Source of the DNA: Saccharopolyspora shandongensis
Lineage (GTDB): Bacteria > Actinomycetota > Actinomycetes > Mycobacteriales > Pseudonocardiaceae
NCBI RefSeq assembly: GCF_900106995.1
Contig: NZ_FNOK01000025.1
Span: 1-64,000 of the forward strand
DNA length: 64,000 bases
Reading direction: 5' to 3'
How positions within the stretch are numbered: the first letter of the stretch is position 1; each line of letters opens with the position of its first letter. The notes below the pieces were generated by a model that did no database searches, was not told the origin of the DNA, and was given only the letters and a program-made list of their open reading frames with translations. The translations under genes and the position numbers were made by a program. Shown here in pieces: positions 34,939 through 42,634 of this stretch.

Positions 34939-35535
34939 ATGCCCCAGCAGCATCGGGCCAAGCTCACCCGCGGCGCCATCCTGGCCGCCGCGGCGGAGGA
35001 GTTCGACCTGATCGGCTACGAAGCCGCCACGCTGAGCTCGGTGCTGCGGCGCTCCGGCATCACCAAGGGCGCCTTCTACTTCCACTTCACGGCCAAGGAG
35101 GCGGTCGCCGAGGCGCTGGCCCGGCAGTACCTGCTGAACCTGACGGCGATGCGGCGGCGGTGGTCCGGCCGCAGCCTGGACCCGCTGTCGACGCTGGTCG
35201 GCCTGACCTCGGAGGCCGCCCGCAGGCTGGAGCGCGACGTCGTCCTGCGGGCCGGCATGCTGCTGGCCTGCAATCGGATCGGGGCGGAGTCCGACGGCTG
35301 GTACGAGGCGATCTGCGAGCTGGTGCTGAAGGCGACCGAGGCGGGACAACTGCGCCCGGGCGTCGATCCGGCGGAGGCGGCGCGGGTGCTCTACGCGGCG
35401 CTGGTGGGTGCGCACACGGTCGGCGACGAGCCCGAGGGGCTGGTCGATCGCTTCGAGGAGATCTGGCGCGTGGTGCTCGCCGGGGTCGCGCGGGACGGCT
35501 GGCACGCGGACGCCGAACTGACCGGCCAACTCTGA
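34939..35535 (+). CDS. TetR regulator, gamma-butyrolactone-receptor-like
   Basis: 198 aa. The N-terminus RAKLTRGAILAAAAEEFDLI, GYEAATLSSVLRRSGITKGA and FYFHFTAKEAVAEAL closely follow the ArpA/ScbR autoregulator-receptor pattern (GYE.A....IL....VTKGALYFHF..KE..A.A). The C-terminal domain fits the ligand-binding fold. No butyrolactone synthase (AfsA-type) is adjacent, so it may be an orphan receptor binding hormone or antibiotic ligands. Start ATG 34939. Confidence 0.8.
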   Translation: MPQQHRAKLTRGAILAAAAEEFDLIGYEAATLSSVLRRSGITKGAFYFHFTAKEAVAEALARQYLLNLTAMRRRWSGRSLDPLSTLVGLTSEAARRLERDVVLRAGMLLACNRIGAESDGWYEAICELVLKATEAGQLRPGVDPAEAARVLYAALVGAHTVGDEPEGLVDRFEEIWRVVLAGVARDGWHADAELTGQL

Positions 35536-35851
35536 GGCCTGGATCACAAGATTTCGATTGATCCCGTTTGTCGGGTTCCGGCCTCCTGGACGTCCCCTGG
35601 GGGCTGCCAGGCGCCCGTTGCTGCGGTTGGGAAACGGTCCGCCATGATCGATGAAAATTGCAGGTAGAGCGGCTATTGTGAGGTTTCGGGCCGTGCTGGA
35701 TCGGCGGCGATCGAGGGCTGCGCGCGGCTTAAGGGACCCCCCGTTGCGGGGCCCGTGAAGGGGTGTCGTAAGCTTTCATCACTGCCAACGGGGCGCCCCG
35801 AAAGGGGAAAGCCGGTTGGAGGCAAGGCCGGGTCGGTTTCGAATCGGCCAA
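35536..35851. other. non-coding leader upstream of tRNA genes
   Basis: 316 bp with no credible ORF. It should hold the promoter of the tRNA-Glu/Asp/Phe transcript; a TAAGCT near 35770 with TTGCGG about 19 bp upstream is a weak candidate. CCCGTTGCGGGGCCCG and GGCGCCCCGAAAGGGG give minor hairpin potential in the leader. Confidence 0.45.
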
Positions 35852-35924
35852 GCCCCCATCGTCTAGCGGCCTAGGACGCCGCCCTTTCAAGGCGGTAGCG
35901 CGGGTTCGAATCCCGTTGGGGGTA
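35852..35924 (+). tRNA. tRNA-Glu (UUC)
   Basis: 73 nt. Acceptor GCCCCCA pairs with TGGGGGT; anticodon stem CCGCC/GGCGG encloses loop CTTTCAA with anticodon TTC; T-loop TTCGAATC is canonical. CCA is not encoded. First of three tRNA genes. Confidence 0.96.
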
Positions 35925-35946
35925 CGAACAACTGAAGATAGAGCAT

Positions 35947-36020
35947 GGCCCAGTGGCGCAGTTGGTTAGCGCGCCGCCCTGTCACGGCGGAGGTCGCGGG
36001 TTCGAGTCCCGTCTGGGTCG
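35947..36020 (+). tRNA. tRNA-Asp (GUC)
   Basis: 74 nt. Acceptor GGCCCAG pairs with CTGGGTC, anticodon loop CTGTCAC holds GTC, T-loop TTCGAGTC. The three bases after the discriminator happen to be CCA. Lies 22 bp after tRNA-Glu. Confidence 0.96.
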
Positions 36021-36050
36021 CCAAGGCGAACGGCATTGAGCCGACGCTTC

Positions 36051-36124
36051 GGCCAGGTAGCTCAGTTGGTACGAGCGTCCGCCTGAAAAGCGGAAGGTCG
36101 GCGGTTCGACCCCGCCCCTGGCCA
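36051..36124 (+). tRNA. tRNA-Phe (GAA)
   Basis: 74 nt. Acceptor GGCCAGG/CCTGGCC, anticodon loop CTGAAAA with GAA, T-loop TTCGACCC. The 3' half from the anticodon loop onward is duplicated at 37159-37205, marking this gene as an integration target. Confidence 0.96.
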
Positions 36125-36128
36125 CCGC
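36082..36128. repeat. tRNA-Phe 3' half, putative att core (left)
   Basis: 47 bp beginning CCTGAAAAGCGGAAGGTC and running past the tRNA end to ACCGC. It matches 37159-37205 with a single mismatch, the classic footprint of tRNA-targeted integration. The left copy forms part of the intact tRNA. Confidence 0.75.
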
Positions 36129-36140
36129 TCGCAAGCTGTG

Positions 36141-36176
36141 AAAACAGCCCCCACCGGTTTCGGTGGGGGCTGTTTT
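36141..36176 (+). terminator. rho-independent terminator of the tRNA operon
   Basis: AAAACAGCCCCCACCG pairs perfectly with CGGTGGGGGCTGTTTT around GTTT, a 16-bp stem ending in T-residues. It terminates the tRNA transcript and, by symmetry, could also stop the alarmone-synthetase transcript from the other side. Confidence 0.92.
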
Positions 36177-36283
36177 GTCTCACTTGTCGTCTCAGCCCGT
36201 CCAGAAGTACGCGTTCAGCCGGTCGGCGAGGTCGCTTCGGAGGACGTCCGTCACGTGCTGGTGCTGCGGTCCAACTCCCGGTT

Positions 36284-36994
36284 CTAGCCGGGTGTCCCCT
36301 CGCTGCGCTCGTGCAGCGAAGACATCTGGGTGTCGAGTCCGGCAGCGGCCTCGGCAGCCGCCTTGAGCTCGGCGGCGAAGCTCTCCGGCACCTCGCCGCC
36401 GCTCTTGTAGAGCAGCTCGTGCTCGACTGCGGCCCAGAAGTCCATCGCGATGGTGCGCAGCTGGAGTTCGACGGCGACCAGCTCGGTGCGGTCGGACAGG
36501 TGCACCTGCACCTTGATGATCAGGTGCAGGCTGCGGTAGCCGTTCGGCTTCGGCGCTGCGATGTAGTCCTTGGTCTGCACGATCTCGATCTGGTGCTGTC
36601 GGATGAGATCGCGGAGGAGGTAGACGTCGGAGATGAACGGGCACACGACGCGCACGCCGGCGATGTCGGTGAGGTGTTCGCGGGCCGACACCGGGTCGAT
36701 CGGCAGCCCGCGCCGGGCGAGCTTGGCCGCGATCGCCTCAAGGCTCTTGATCCGCGAGCTGATGTGCTCGATCGGATCGTGCTCGTGGGTGGAGTCGAAC
36801 TCCTCGCTCCAGATCCGCAGCTTGGTCATGAGCTCGTCGACGCCGAACTTGTGCACCATCAGCAGGTCGTTGGTCCGGCGCATGAAGGCGAGGGCGTCTT
36901 CGCGGTCCATGTCGCTGAGCTGCTCGATGGCGCTGCGCTGCGGATAGGGCCAGCCGCGCGAGCCGCCACGCGGTGATCTGTCCCTGGGACCCAT
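36284..36994 (-). CDS. small alarmone synthetase (RelQ-like GTP pyrophosphokinase)
   Basis: 236 aa. Single synthetase domain of the RelA/SpoT family, no hydrolase or TGS/ACT regions. Signatures: DIAGVRVVCPFISDVYLLRD, the G-loop region KDYIAAPKPNGYRSLHLIIK, and VELQLRTIAMDFWAAVEHEL. Makes (p)ppGpp from GTP/GDP and ATP. GGAGGAGCG precedes ATG 36994. It occupies the segment between tRNA-Phe and its duplicated 3' half, so it may have been carried in by, or remain from, an integrated element. Confidence 0.9.
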   Translation of the reverse strand: MGPRDRSPRGGSRGWPYPQRSAIEQLSDMDREDALAFMRRTNDLLMVHKFGVDELMTKLRIWSEEFDSTHEHDPIEHISSRIKSLEAIAAKLARRGLPIDPVSAREHLTDIAGVRVVCPFISDVYLLRDLIRQHQIEIVQTKDYIAAPKPNGYRSLHLIIKVQVHLSDRTELVAVELQLRTIAMDFWAAVEHELLYKSGGEVPESFAAELKAAAEAAAGLDTQMSSLHERSEGTPG

Positions 36995-37158
36995 CCACGC
37001 TCCTCCCCTTGGCTACTCGGCTCCAGCCTAGGCTGCACCGGACGACCGAGCGTGCGCTCAGGCGCGGGGTGAGAGGACGAACACGCGGATCTCCCGATCT
37101 CCGGAGCGGCCCCGGTGACCAGTCTCGCAATGAACTTCGGCGAACGGACGAGCGCAGA

Positions 37159-37205
37159 CCTGAAAAGCGGAAGGTCTGCGGTTCGACCCCGCCCCTGGCC
37201 ACCGC
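37159..37205. repeat. duplicated tRNA-Phe 3' half, putative att core (right)
   Basis: Same 47 bp as 36082-36128 apart from one base in the T-stem (CTGCGG for CGGCGG). There is no 5' half, so it is not a functional tRNA. It marks the other end of a 1.03-kb segment. Confidence 0.75.
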
Positions 37206-37264
37206 GAAGACCAGTTCGCTTTGCGGCAGGTGGTCGCGGGCCGGTTGTTATTCTCGGCGACCTG

Positions 37265-38908
37265 ATGTCTGCAACCCTCGTCGCCACGAATCTCGCCGCC
37301 GGCCACGGCAACCGCTCCCTGTTCACCGGGCTCGACCTCGTCGTCGCGCCCGGCGACGTGATCGGGCTCGTCGGAGCCAACGGGGCCGGAAAGTCCACGC
37401 TGCTGCGGCTCCTCGCCGGGCTCAACGAGCCGGAACAGGGTGAGCTGCGGCTCTCCCCGCCCACCGCGACCGTCGGATACCTGCCGCAGGAGCCCGACCG
37501 CAAGCCCGGGGAGACGGTGGCCCAGTTCCTCGCCCGGCGCACCGGCGTCGCCGCCGCGCAGCGCGCGATGGATGCGGCGGCGGAAGCCCTCGGGGAAGGC
37601 GTGCCCGGGGCGGACGACGCCTACGCCGCGAGCCTGGAGCGCTGGCTGAACCTGGGCGGCGCCGACCTGGACGAGCGCGCCGAAGGGGTCGCGGATTCGC
37701 TCGGCCTGATCGTCGAGCTCGACCAGGCCATGACCTCGCTGTCCGGCGGCCAGGCCGCCCGCGCGGGGCTCGCCTCGCTCCTGCTGTCCCGCTACGACGT
37801 GTTCCTCCTGGACGAGCCGACCAACGACCTCGACCTGGTCGGCCTCGAACTGCTGGAGGACTTCGTGCGCGGGCTGCGCGCCGGCACCGTCGTCGTCAGC
37901 CACGACCGCGAGTTCCTCACCCGCACCGTCAACAAGGTCCTCGAACTCGACCTCGCCCAGCAGCAGATCAACCTCTACGGCGGCGGCTACGATTCCTACC
38001 TGGAGGAACGTGAGGTCGCGCGCAGGCACGCGCGGGACTCGTACGAGGAGTACGCGGACAAGAAGTCCGGGCTGGAGGCGCGCGCCCGCATGCAGCGCGG
38101 GTGGATGGAGAAGGGCGTCAAGAACGCCCGCCGCAAGAACACCGACAACGACAAGGTCGGCCGCAAGTTCCGCTCTGAATCCACCGAGAAGCAGGCCGCC
38201 AAGGCGCGGCAGACCGAACGGCTCATCGAGCGGCTCGACGTCGTCGAGGAGCCGCGCAAGGAGTGGGAGCTGCGGATGGAGATCGCCGCGGCGCCCCGCT
38301 CCGGCGCGGTCGTCGCGACCCTCCGCGATGCGGAGGTGCGCCGCGGCGACTTCGCGTTCGGACCGGTGACGCTGCAGATCGACTGGGCGGACCGGGTCGC
38401 GATCACCGGGGCCAACGGCTCGGGCAAGTCGACGCTGCTCGGCGCGCTGCTCGGGCGGATCCAGCTGGACGCGGGAACCGCCGCGCTCGGCTCGGGCGTC
38501 GTGGTCGGCGAGGTCGACCAGGCCCGCGCGCTGTTCCACGGCTCGGAGTCGCTGCTCGACGCGTTCTGCGCGGCCGTGCCGGAAACCGAGACCGCCGAGG
38601 TCCGCACGTTGCTCGCCAAGTTCGGCCTCAAAGCCGATCACGTGCTGCGCTCGGCCGCCACGCTGTCGCCCGGCGAGCGCACGCGGGCCGCGCTGGCGCT
38701 GCTGCAGGGGCGAGGCGTCAACCTCCTGGTGCTGGACGAGCCGACCAACCACCTCGACCTGCCCGCGATCGAGCAGCTGGAGTCGGCGCTGGACTCCTAC
38801 GGCGGCACGCTCCTGCTGGTCACCCACGACCGCCGGATGCTCGACGCGGTGCGCACCAACCGCCGCCTGGAGATGGCGGGCGGGAAGCTCACCGAGCTCG
38901 AGGGGTGA
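37265..38908 (+). CDS. ABC-F ATPase (duplicated ATP-binding cassettes)
   Basis: 547 aa, no membrane segments. Cassette 1: Walker A GANGAGKSTLL, signature LSGGQAARAGLASLLLS, Walker B VFLLDEPTNDLDL. Cassette 2: GANGSGKSTLLGALLG, LSPGERTRAALALLQGRG, LLVLDEPTNHLDLPA. The linker (about 255-340) is basic and helical (REVARRHARDSYEEYADKKS; KNARRKNTDNDKVGRKF), as in ABC-F ribosome-binding factors. Either a translation factor or a ribosome-protection resistance protein; the linker length is compatible with resistance types but not proof. ATG 37265. Confidence 0.92.
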   Translation: MSATLVATNLAAGHGNRSLFTGLDLVVAPGDVIGLVGANGAGKSTLLRLLAGLNEPEQGELRLSPPTATVGYLPQEPDRKPGETVAQFLARRTGVAAAQRAMDAAAEALGEGVPGADDAYAASLERWLNLGGADLDERAEGVADSLGLIVELDQAMTSLSGGQAARAGLASLLLSRYDVFLLDEPTNDLDLVGLELLEDFVRGLRAGTVVVSHDREFLTRTVNKVLELDLAQQQINLYGGGYDSYLEEREVARRHARDSYEEYADKKSGLEARARMQRGWMEKGVKNARRKNTDNDKVGRKFRSESTEKQAAKARQTERLIERLDVVEEPRKEWELRMEIAAAPRSGAVVATLRDAEVRRGDFAFGPVTLQIDWADRVAITGANGSGKSTLLGALLGRIQLDAGTAALGSGVVVGEVDQARALFHGSESLLDAFCAAVPETETAEVRTLLAKFGLKADHVLRSAATLSPGERTRAALALLQGRGVNLLVLDEPTNHLDLPAIEQLESALDSYGGTLLLVTHDRRMLDAVRTNRRLEMAGGKLTELEG

Positions 38909-38998
38909 GGGTTCGCCTGCTCGCCCGGTGCTCGTCGTCCCGATGTCGTACCCGGCCGATAGCTTGATCAACGGAGTCGGCATCGGGAAGGGATTGGG

Positions 38999-39631
38999 AT
39001 GAGCGCGATCCGAGAGGCTTATCTGCAGGCAGCCGCATCGGCCGCGGCGGTGCTGGGTGATCCGGCGGTCGCGGCCGCGTGGGACCGGCCCAGCGCCCTG
39101 GCGGAGTTCAGCGTTCGCGGGCTGGCCGGGCACCTGGCGTCGCAGGTCCTGTTCGTTCCTCGGGTGCTCGCCGCCGCCGAGCCGGAAGAAGAGCCAGTGC
39201 CGCTCCTCGGGTACTACGCGAAGAGCGAGTGGATCGGCGCCGACGTCAACGCGGAGGTCAACGTCCGGCTCCGGGAAATGGGCGAGGGTCTCGCGACAGA
39301 GGGGGCCGCGGCGCTGGTCGCCGAGGTCGACTCGGTCGTTCGGGATCTTCGTTCGGCCCTGCCCGCCACGCCGGCGGACCGGGCGGTCGCGTTCTCCCGG
39401 CGGGTGCTGCGCATCGACGACTTCCTGATCACCCGGATGATGGAGATCGCGGTGCACTCCGACGACCTGGCGTCGAGCGTGGGCATCGCCACGCCGGAGC
39501 TGCCGCCGGAGGTTTACGACCACGTGCTCGCGCTGCTCTCGCAGCTCGCAGTGCGGCGGCACGGGCAGACGGCCGTGCTGCGGGCGCTGAGCCGGGCCGA
39601 GCGCGCACCTGCCACGATCGCCGCGATCTGA
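38999..39631 (+). CDS. DinB/MDMPI-type mycothiol-dependent enzyme family protein
   Basis: 210 aa. Four-helix DinB-fold with likely metal His in VRGLAGHLASQVLFVP and TRMMEIAVHSDDLASSVG, the maleylpyruvate isomerase N-terminal pattern. These proteins use mycothiol in actinobacteria for isomerisation, conjugation or detoxification. The ATG at 38999 follows AAGGGATTGGG. Substrate unknown. Confidence 0.82.
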   Translation: MSAIREAYLQAAASAAAVLGDPAVAAAWDRPSALAEFSVRGLAGHLASQVLFVPRVLAAAEPEEEPVPLLGYYAKSEWIGADVNAEVNVRLREMGEGLATEGAAALVAEVDSVVRDLRSALPATPADRAVAFSRRVLRIDDFLITRMMEIAVHSDDLASSVGIATPELPPEVYDHVLALLSQLAVRRHGQTAVLRALSRAERAPATIAAI

Positions 39632-39672
39632 CCGCGGCCCGGCCGGGCTCCGGGGCGTGGAAGGATCGGCGC

Positions 39673-39879
39673 ATGCCGGACAACGAGGAGCCAGACCTGG
39701 CGGGCGGCCCCAACGCGCTGTGCTTCACCTGCGGCGGACTCCGCAAGCTCAGCGAGCCGCGGATCTACGTCGTGCAGGCCACCGAGGACATGCAGACCGG
39801 CATGACCATGGCGGAATGGCGGACCTGCCCGCAGTGCGGTGGCAAGGGCCACCTCTCCGGCCTCCACCCCCCGGCCTGA
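39673..39879 (+). CDS. small zinc-ribbon protein
   Basis: 68 aa with two Cys pairs: CFTCGG near residue 16 and TCPQCGGKGHLSG near the C-terminus, like the DnaJ-type CxxCxGxG zinc site. Probably a small metal-binding protein; function unknown. ATG 39673. Repeat B2 follows directly, 7 bp after the stop. Confidence 0.7.
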   Translation: MPDNEEPDLAGGPNALCFTCGGLRKLSEPRIYVVQATEDMQTGMTMAEWRTCPQCGGKGHLSGLHPPA

Positions 39880-39885
39880 CAGCGC

Positions 39886-40098
39886 CTGTTTCCAGACTCA
39901 CCTCGCGTGGCGGTTCCCTGCGGGAGTTGCAGAGCCATTCTCGCTGTGGGCTCCCCGACCTCATGAATGCCAGTCGGGACTGTCCTCGGGAGAAGGCCCC
40001 TGAGAACCCGCAGTGGGCAAGCGGCGAGAGTGGGCCGGGCGGCTGCGCCGCTTCAGACGACAACCCGCCCTGCCGCGCACCACATCTGAACAGCCCTG
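39886..40098 (+). repeat. dispersed folded repeat, copy B2
   Basis: Plus-strand copy directly after the zinc-ribbon gene. It shares CATTCTCGCTGTGGG, CCCCGACCTCATGAATGCCA, CCCCTGAGAACCCGC and GACAACCCGCCCT with copies B1 and B3, but one half of the central stem and the closing hairpin are shortened (GCGGCTGCGCCGC). It ends CACATCTGAACAG, as does B1 (CATCTGAAC). Confidence 0.8.
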
Positions 40099-40117
40099 AT
40101 GGCTCTGAGACGTAGGG

Positions 40118-40166
40118 ACGCCCCCGCGCTCAACCGGCCTGGGGGTTACCGGGAGTGCGGGGGCGT
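40118..40166. terminator. long-loop hairpin
   Basis: ACGCCCCCGC (40118-40127) and GCGGGGGCGT (40157-40166) form a perfect 10-bp stem around about 29 nt. It lies 65 bp before the convergent YczE gene end and probably terminates both strands. Confidence 0.55.
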
Positions 40167-40230
40167 CAAGGTCCACCCCTGGGGGTCAGGTGGACGGCGT
40201 CCATGCTACTTCGTGGTATCCGAGATGTCT

Positions 40231-40878
40231 CTAGGGGCAGAGATCTTTTTTCTCCCGGACCGCCGCGAAGCGGAGGAAGAACTGGGTCAGCGGCCCGATG
40301 GCCAACGCGTAGAGCACGGTGCCGACGCCCACAGTGCCGCCCAGCAGCCATCCGGCGGCGAGGACGCTGAGCTCGATCGCGGTGCGGACAAGGCGCACCG
40401 ACCAGCCGGTGCGGGCGTGCAGGCCGGTCATCAGGCCGTCCCGCGGGCCCGGGCCGAGCCGCGCGCCGACGTACACCGCCGTCGCGATGCCGTTGAGCAC
40501 GATGGCCGCGACCATCAGCGAGATTTGCCCCGGTAGCGCGTCGACCGGTGGTGTCACGGCGAGTGTGATGTCCACCGCGAACGCGATGACCACCACGTTG
40601 GCGACCGTGCCGATGCCGGGCCGCTGCCGCAACGGAAGCCAGGCGAGCAGCACCGCCACGCCGGTCAGCGCGGTGACCGCCCCGAAGCTCCAGCCGAGCC
40701 GCTCGGACAGGCCCTCGTGCAGGACGTCCCACGGGTCGAGGCCGAGCTGGGCCCGCACCATGAACCCCATGCTGGCGCCGAAGAGCGCCAGGCCGCCGAA
40801 GAGCTGCCCGAACCGGAGCAGCGGCCGGGTGCGGATCGGTAGCGGGGAGAGATCCACTAGTGCCGATTTCGACGCCAT
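40231..40878 (-). CDS. YczE-like integral membrane protein
   Basis: 215 aa, about five membrane helices. GLDPWDVLHEGLSERLGWSF and GPGPRDGLMTGLHARTGWSV are the duplicated YczE/YitT motifs. Function unknown; often encoded beside MocR-type regulators, as here (divergent gene at 40940), and suspected to transport the regulator's ligand or product. ATG 40878. Confidence 0.88.
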   Translation of the reverse strand: MASKSALVDLSPLPIRTRPLLRFGQLFGGLALFGASMGFMVRAQLGLDPWDVLHEGLSERLGWSFGAVTALTGVAVLLAWLPLRQRPGIGTVANVVVIAFAVDITLAVTPPVDALPGQISLMVAAIVLNGIATAVYVGARLGPGPRDGLMTGLHARTGWSVRLVRTAIELSVLAAGWLLGGTVGVGTVLYALAIGPLTQFFLRFAAVREKKDLCP

Positions 40879-40880
40879 GT

Positions 40881-40912
40881 GGACTTTCTAGCCTGTGATT
40901 GGACTTAAAGTC
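40881..40912. promoter_or_regulatory. candidate MocR operator (direct repeats)
   Basis: GGACTT occurs at 40881-40886 and 40901-40906, exactly two helical turns apart, in the 61-bp YczE/MocR divergent region. The second overlaps the palindrome GACTTAAAGTC (40902-40912). MocR dimers typically bind direct repeats, so this is a plausible site. A TATATT at 40928 could be the -10 for the regulator, giving a nearly leaderless message. Confidence 0.45.
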
Positions 40913-40939
40913 GATAGCCAGTTGAACTATATTGGTCAC

Positions 40940-42385
40940 ATGTCCTTCACTCCGTCCGCGCACATCCACGGCCACAAGCTCGTCGAGTTGCTCGGTTCCT
41001 GGCACGGCACGGCGCGCCCGTCCTCCCAGGCGTTGGCCGCGGCGCTGCGGCAGCTGGCGTTGGACGGGCGACTGCCGCCGGGCACCAAGCTGCCCGCAGA
41101 ACGCGACCTCGCCGACGCCCTCGGGGTCAGCCGGACGCTGGTCGCGCGCACGCTTGACCGGCTGCGCGAAGAAGGTTTCGCGGCCAGTCGGCGCGGCGCC
41201 GGGTCGTGGGTGAAGCTGCCGGACCGGGAACGCGACAACGAATCCCACGGCGGGTGGTTCCCGGCCGCGGACAGCGAGGTGCTGAACCTCGCGCAGGCCA
41301 CGCCGAGCGCGCCGCCGGAGCTGTGCGCCGCGGTGGATCAGGCGCGGCTGCGGTTCGCCGAGCAGCTGTCCGGCCACGGCTACCAGCCGCACGGGCTGCC
41401 GGAGCTGCGCGAACGGATCGCCGAGCGCTACGCGAAGCGGGGACTACCGACCAACCCGGATCAAATCCTCGTCACCAGTGGCGCGCAGCACGGCTTCGCC
41501 CTCCTGCTCCGGATGCTGGTGTCGCCAGGCGAGCGGGTGCTCGTGGAGCACCCGACGTACCCGAACGCGCTGGAGGCGATCCGCGGGCTCAACGTCGCCC
41601 CGGTGGCGGTGCCGATGGTCGAGGAAGGCTGGGACCTGGAGTTGCTGGCCGCGAGCCTGCGGCAGACCTCGCCGAGGTTGGCGTACCTGATCCCGGACTT
41701 CCACAACCCGACCGGAATCCGGCTGGATGCGGACGGCCGGGCGCGGCTCGCCCGGGAGCTGGCGCGCACCTGCACCACTGCGGTCATCGACGAGACGCTC
41801 GCCGAGATCGACCTGACCGGCGACCAGGCGCCGCTGCCGATGGCCTCGTTCACCGATCGGGCGCTGCTGGTCGGGTCGGCGAGCAAGTCGTTCTGGGGCG
41901 GGCTCCGGCTCGGCTGGATCCGGGCGTCCGAAGACTTCGTGCAGCGCGCGGTGGTCGGCCGCGCCGCCGTGGACCTCGGCAGCCCGATTCTCGAACAGCT
42001 GGTGCTGGCGGAGCTGCTGCGGGACGCCGACCGGCTGCTGGAGCGTCGGCGCGCCGAGTCGATCGAGCGCCGCGACCACCTCATCGCGGCCCTGCGCGAA
42101 CACCTGCCGCACTGGCGCTTCCGCGTTCCGGACGGTGGCCTTTCGCTGTGGTGCGACATCGGCGCGCCAGTCAGCAGCAGGCTCTCGGTGGCTGCGGAGC
42201 AGCACGGCGTGCGGGTGGCGCCGGGGGTGCGCTTCTCGGTGCACGGTTCGCTGGAGCGCTGGATGCGCGTCCCGTACACGTTGCCGGGCGATCAGCTGGA
42301 AGAGGCGATCCGCCGTCTCGCGACGGCGTCGTCGTCGATGCCGGACGGGCCCGGCCCGACCGCCCTGACGGCGCCGCTCGCCTGA
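40940..42385 (+). CDS. MocR-type regulator (GntR HTH + aminotransferase domain)
   Basis: 481 aa. GntR winged helix at about 25-90 (LPPGTKLPAERDLADALGVS, RTLVARTLDRLREEGF), then a fold-type I aminotransferase domain binding PLP: NPDQILVTSGAQHGFALL, PDFHNPTGIRLD and the PLP-Lys region SASKSFWGGLRLGWIR. Controls the divergent YczE gene and itself, probably in response to PLP or an amino compound. ATG 40940 has no Shine-Dalgarno; likely leaderless. Confidence 0.93.
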   Translation: MSFTPSAHIHGHKLVELLGSWHGTARPSSQALAAALRQLALDGRLPPGTKLPAERDLADALGVSRTLVARTLDRLREEGFAASRRGAGSWVKLPDRERDNESHGGWFPAADSEVLNLAQATPSAPPELCAAVDQARLRFAEQLSGHGYQPHGLPELRERIAERYAKRGLPTNPDQILVTSGAQHGFALLLRMLVSPGERVLVEHPTYPNALEAIRGLNVAPVAVPMVEEGWDLELLAASLRQTSPRLAYLIPDFHNPTGIRLDADGRARLARELARTCTTAVIDETLAEIDLTGDQAPLPMASFTDRALLVGSASKSFWGGLRLGWIRASEDFVQRAVVGRAAVDLGSPILEQLVLAELLRDADRLLERRRAESIERRDHLIAALREHLPHWRFRVPDGGLSLWCDIGAPVSSRLSVAAEQHGVRVAPGVRFSVHGSLERWMRVPYTLPGDQLEEAIRRLATASSSMPDGPGPTALTAPLA

Positions 42386-42393
42386 ACGGCTGA

Positions 42394-42475
42394 CCGCCCG
42401 TCGGCACGGCCCCTCGTCGTGCCGACGGACGGTTCGTGCCGCCCCGGTGCCGCAGGGGCATTGCGGCACCGGGGC
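42394..42475. terminator. two consecutive hairpins between convergent genes
   Basis: First hairpin: CCGTCGGCACG pairs with CGTGCCGACGG (about 42398-42427). Second: GCCCCGGTGCCGCA (42441-42454) with TGCGGCACCGGGGC (42462-42475). They separate the MocR gene from the convergent Pro-rich gene ending at 42635; the remaining 160 bp show nothing else. Confidence 0.65.
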
Positions 42476-42634
42476 TCCGGGGGCCCAGTCCTCGGTTTTC
42501 CGGCAGGTCACCGACTTTGCCGGGGATAGGCCGGGGCGCCCCGATTCCGATCCGGCCGGGCGCAGACGGCCGGCTCGGAGCTGGTGGGTGCGAACGTTTC
42601 CCCAGGATTGCCGCCGGAGCGGCTCGGTGCAGCG

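Noticed and set aside
37159-37205. Second tRNA-Phe gene
   Set aside because: Only the 3' half from the anticodon loop is present; no acceptor 5' strand or D-arm.
37115-37264. N-terminal extension of the ABC-F frame
   Set aside because: It passes through the duplicated tRNA-Phe fragment; the family N-terminus begins at ATG 37265.
37058-39562. 834-codon open frame antisense to the ABC-F gene
   Set aside because: Compositionally a mirror of the ABC-F and MDMPI genes, no motifs, while the plus-strand frames carry full Walker and DinB signatures.
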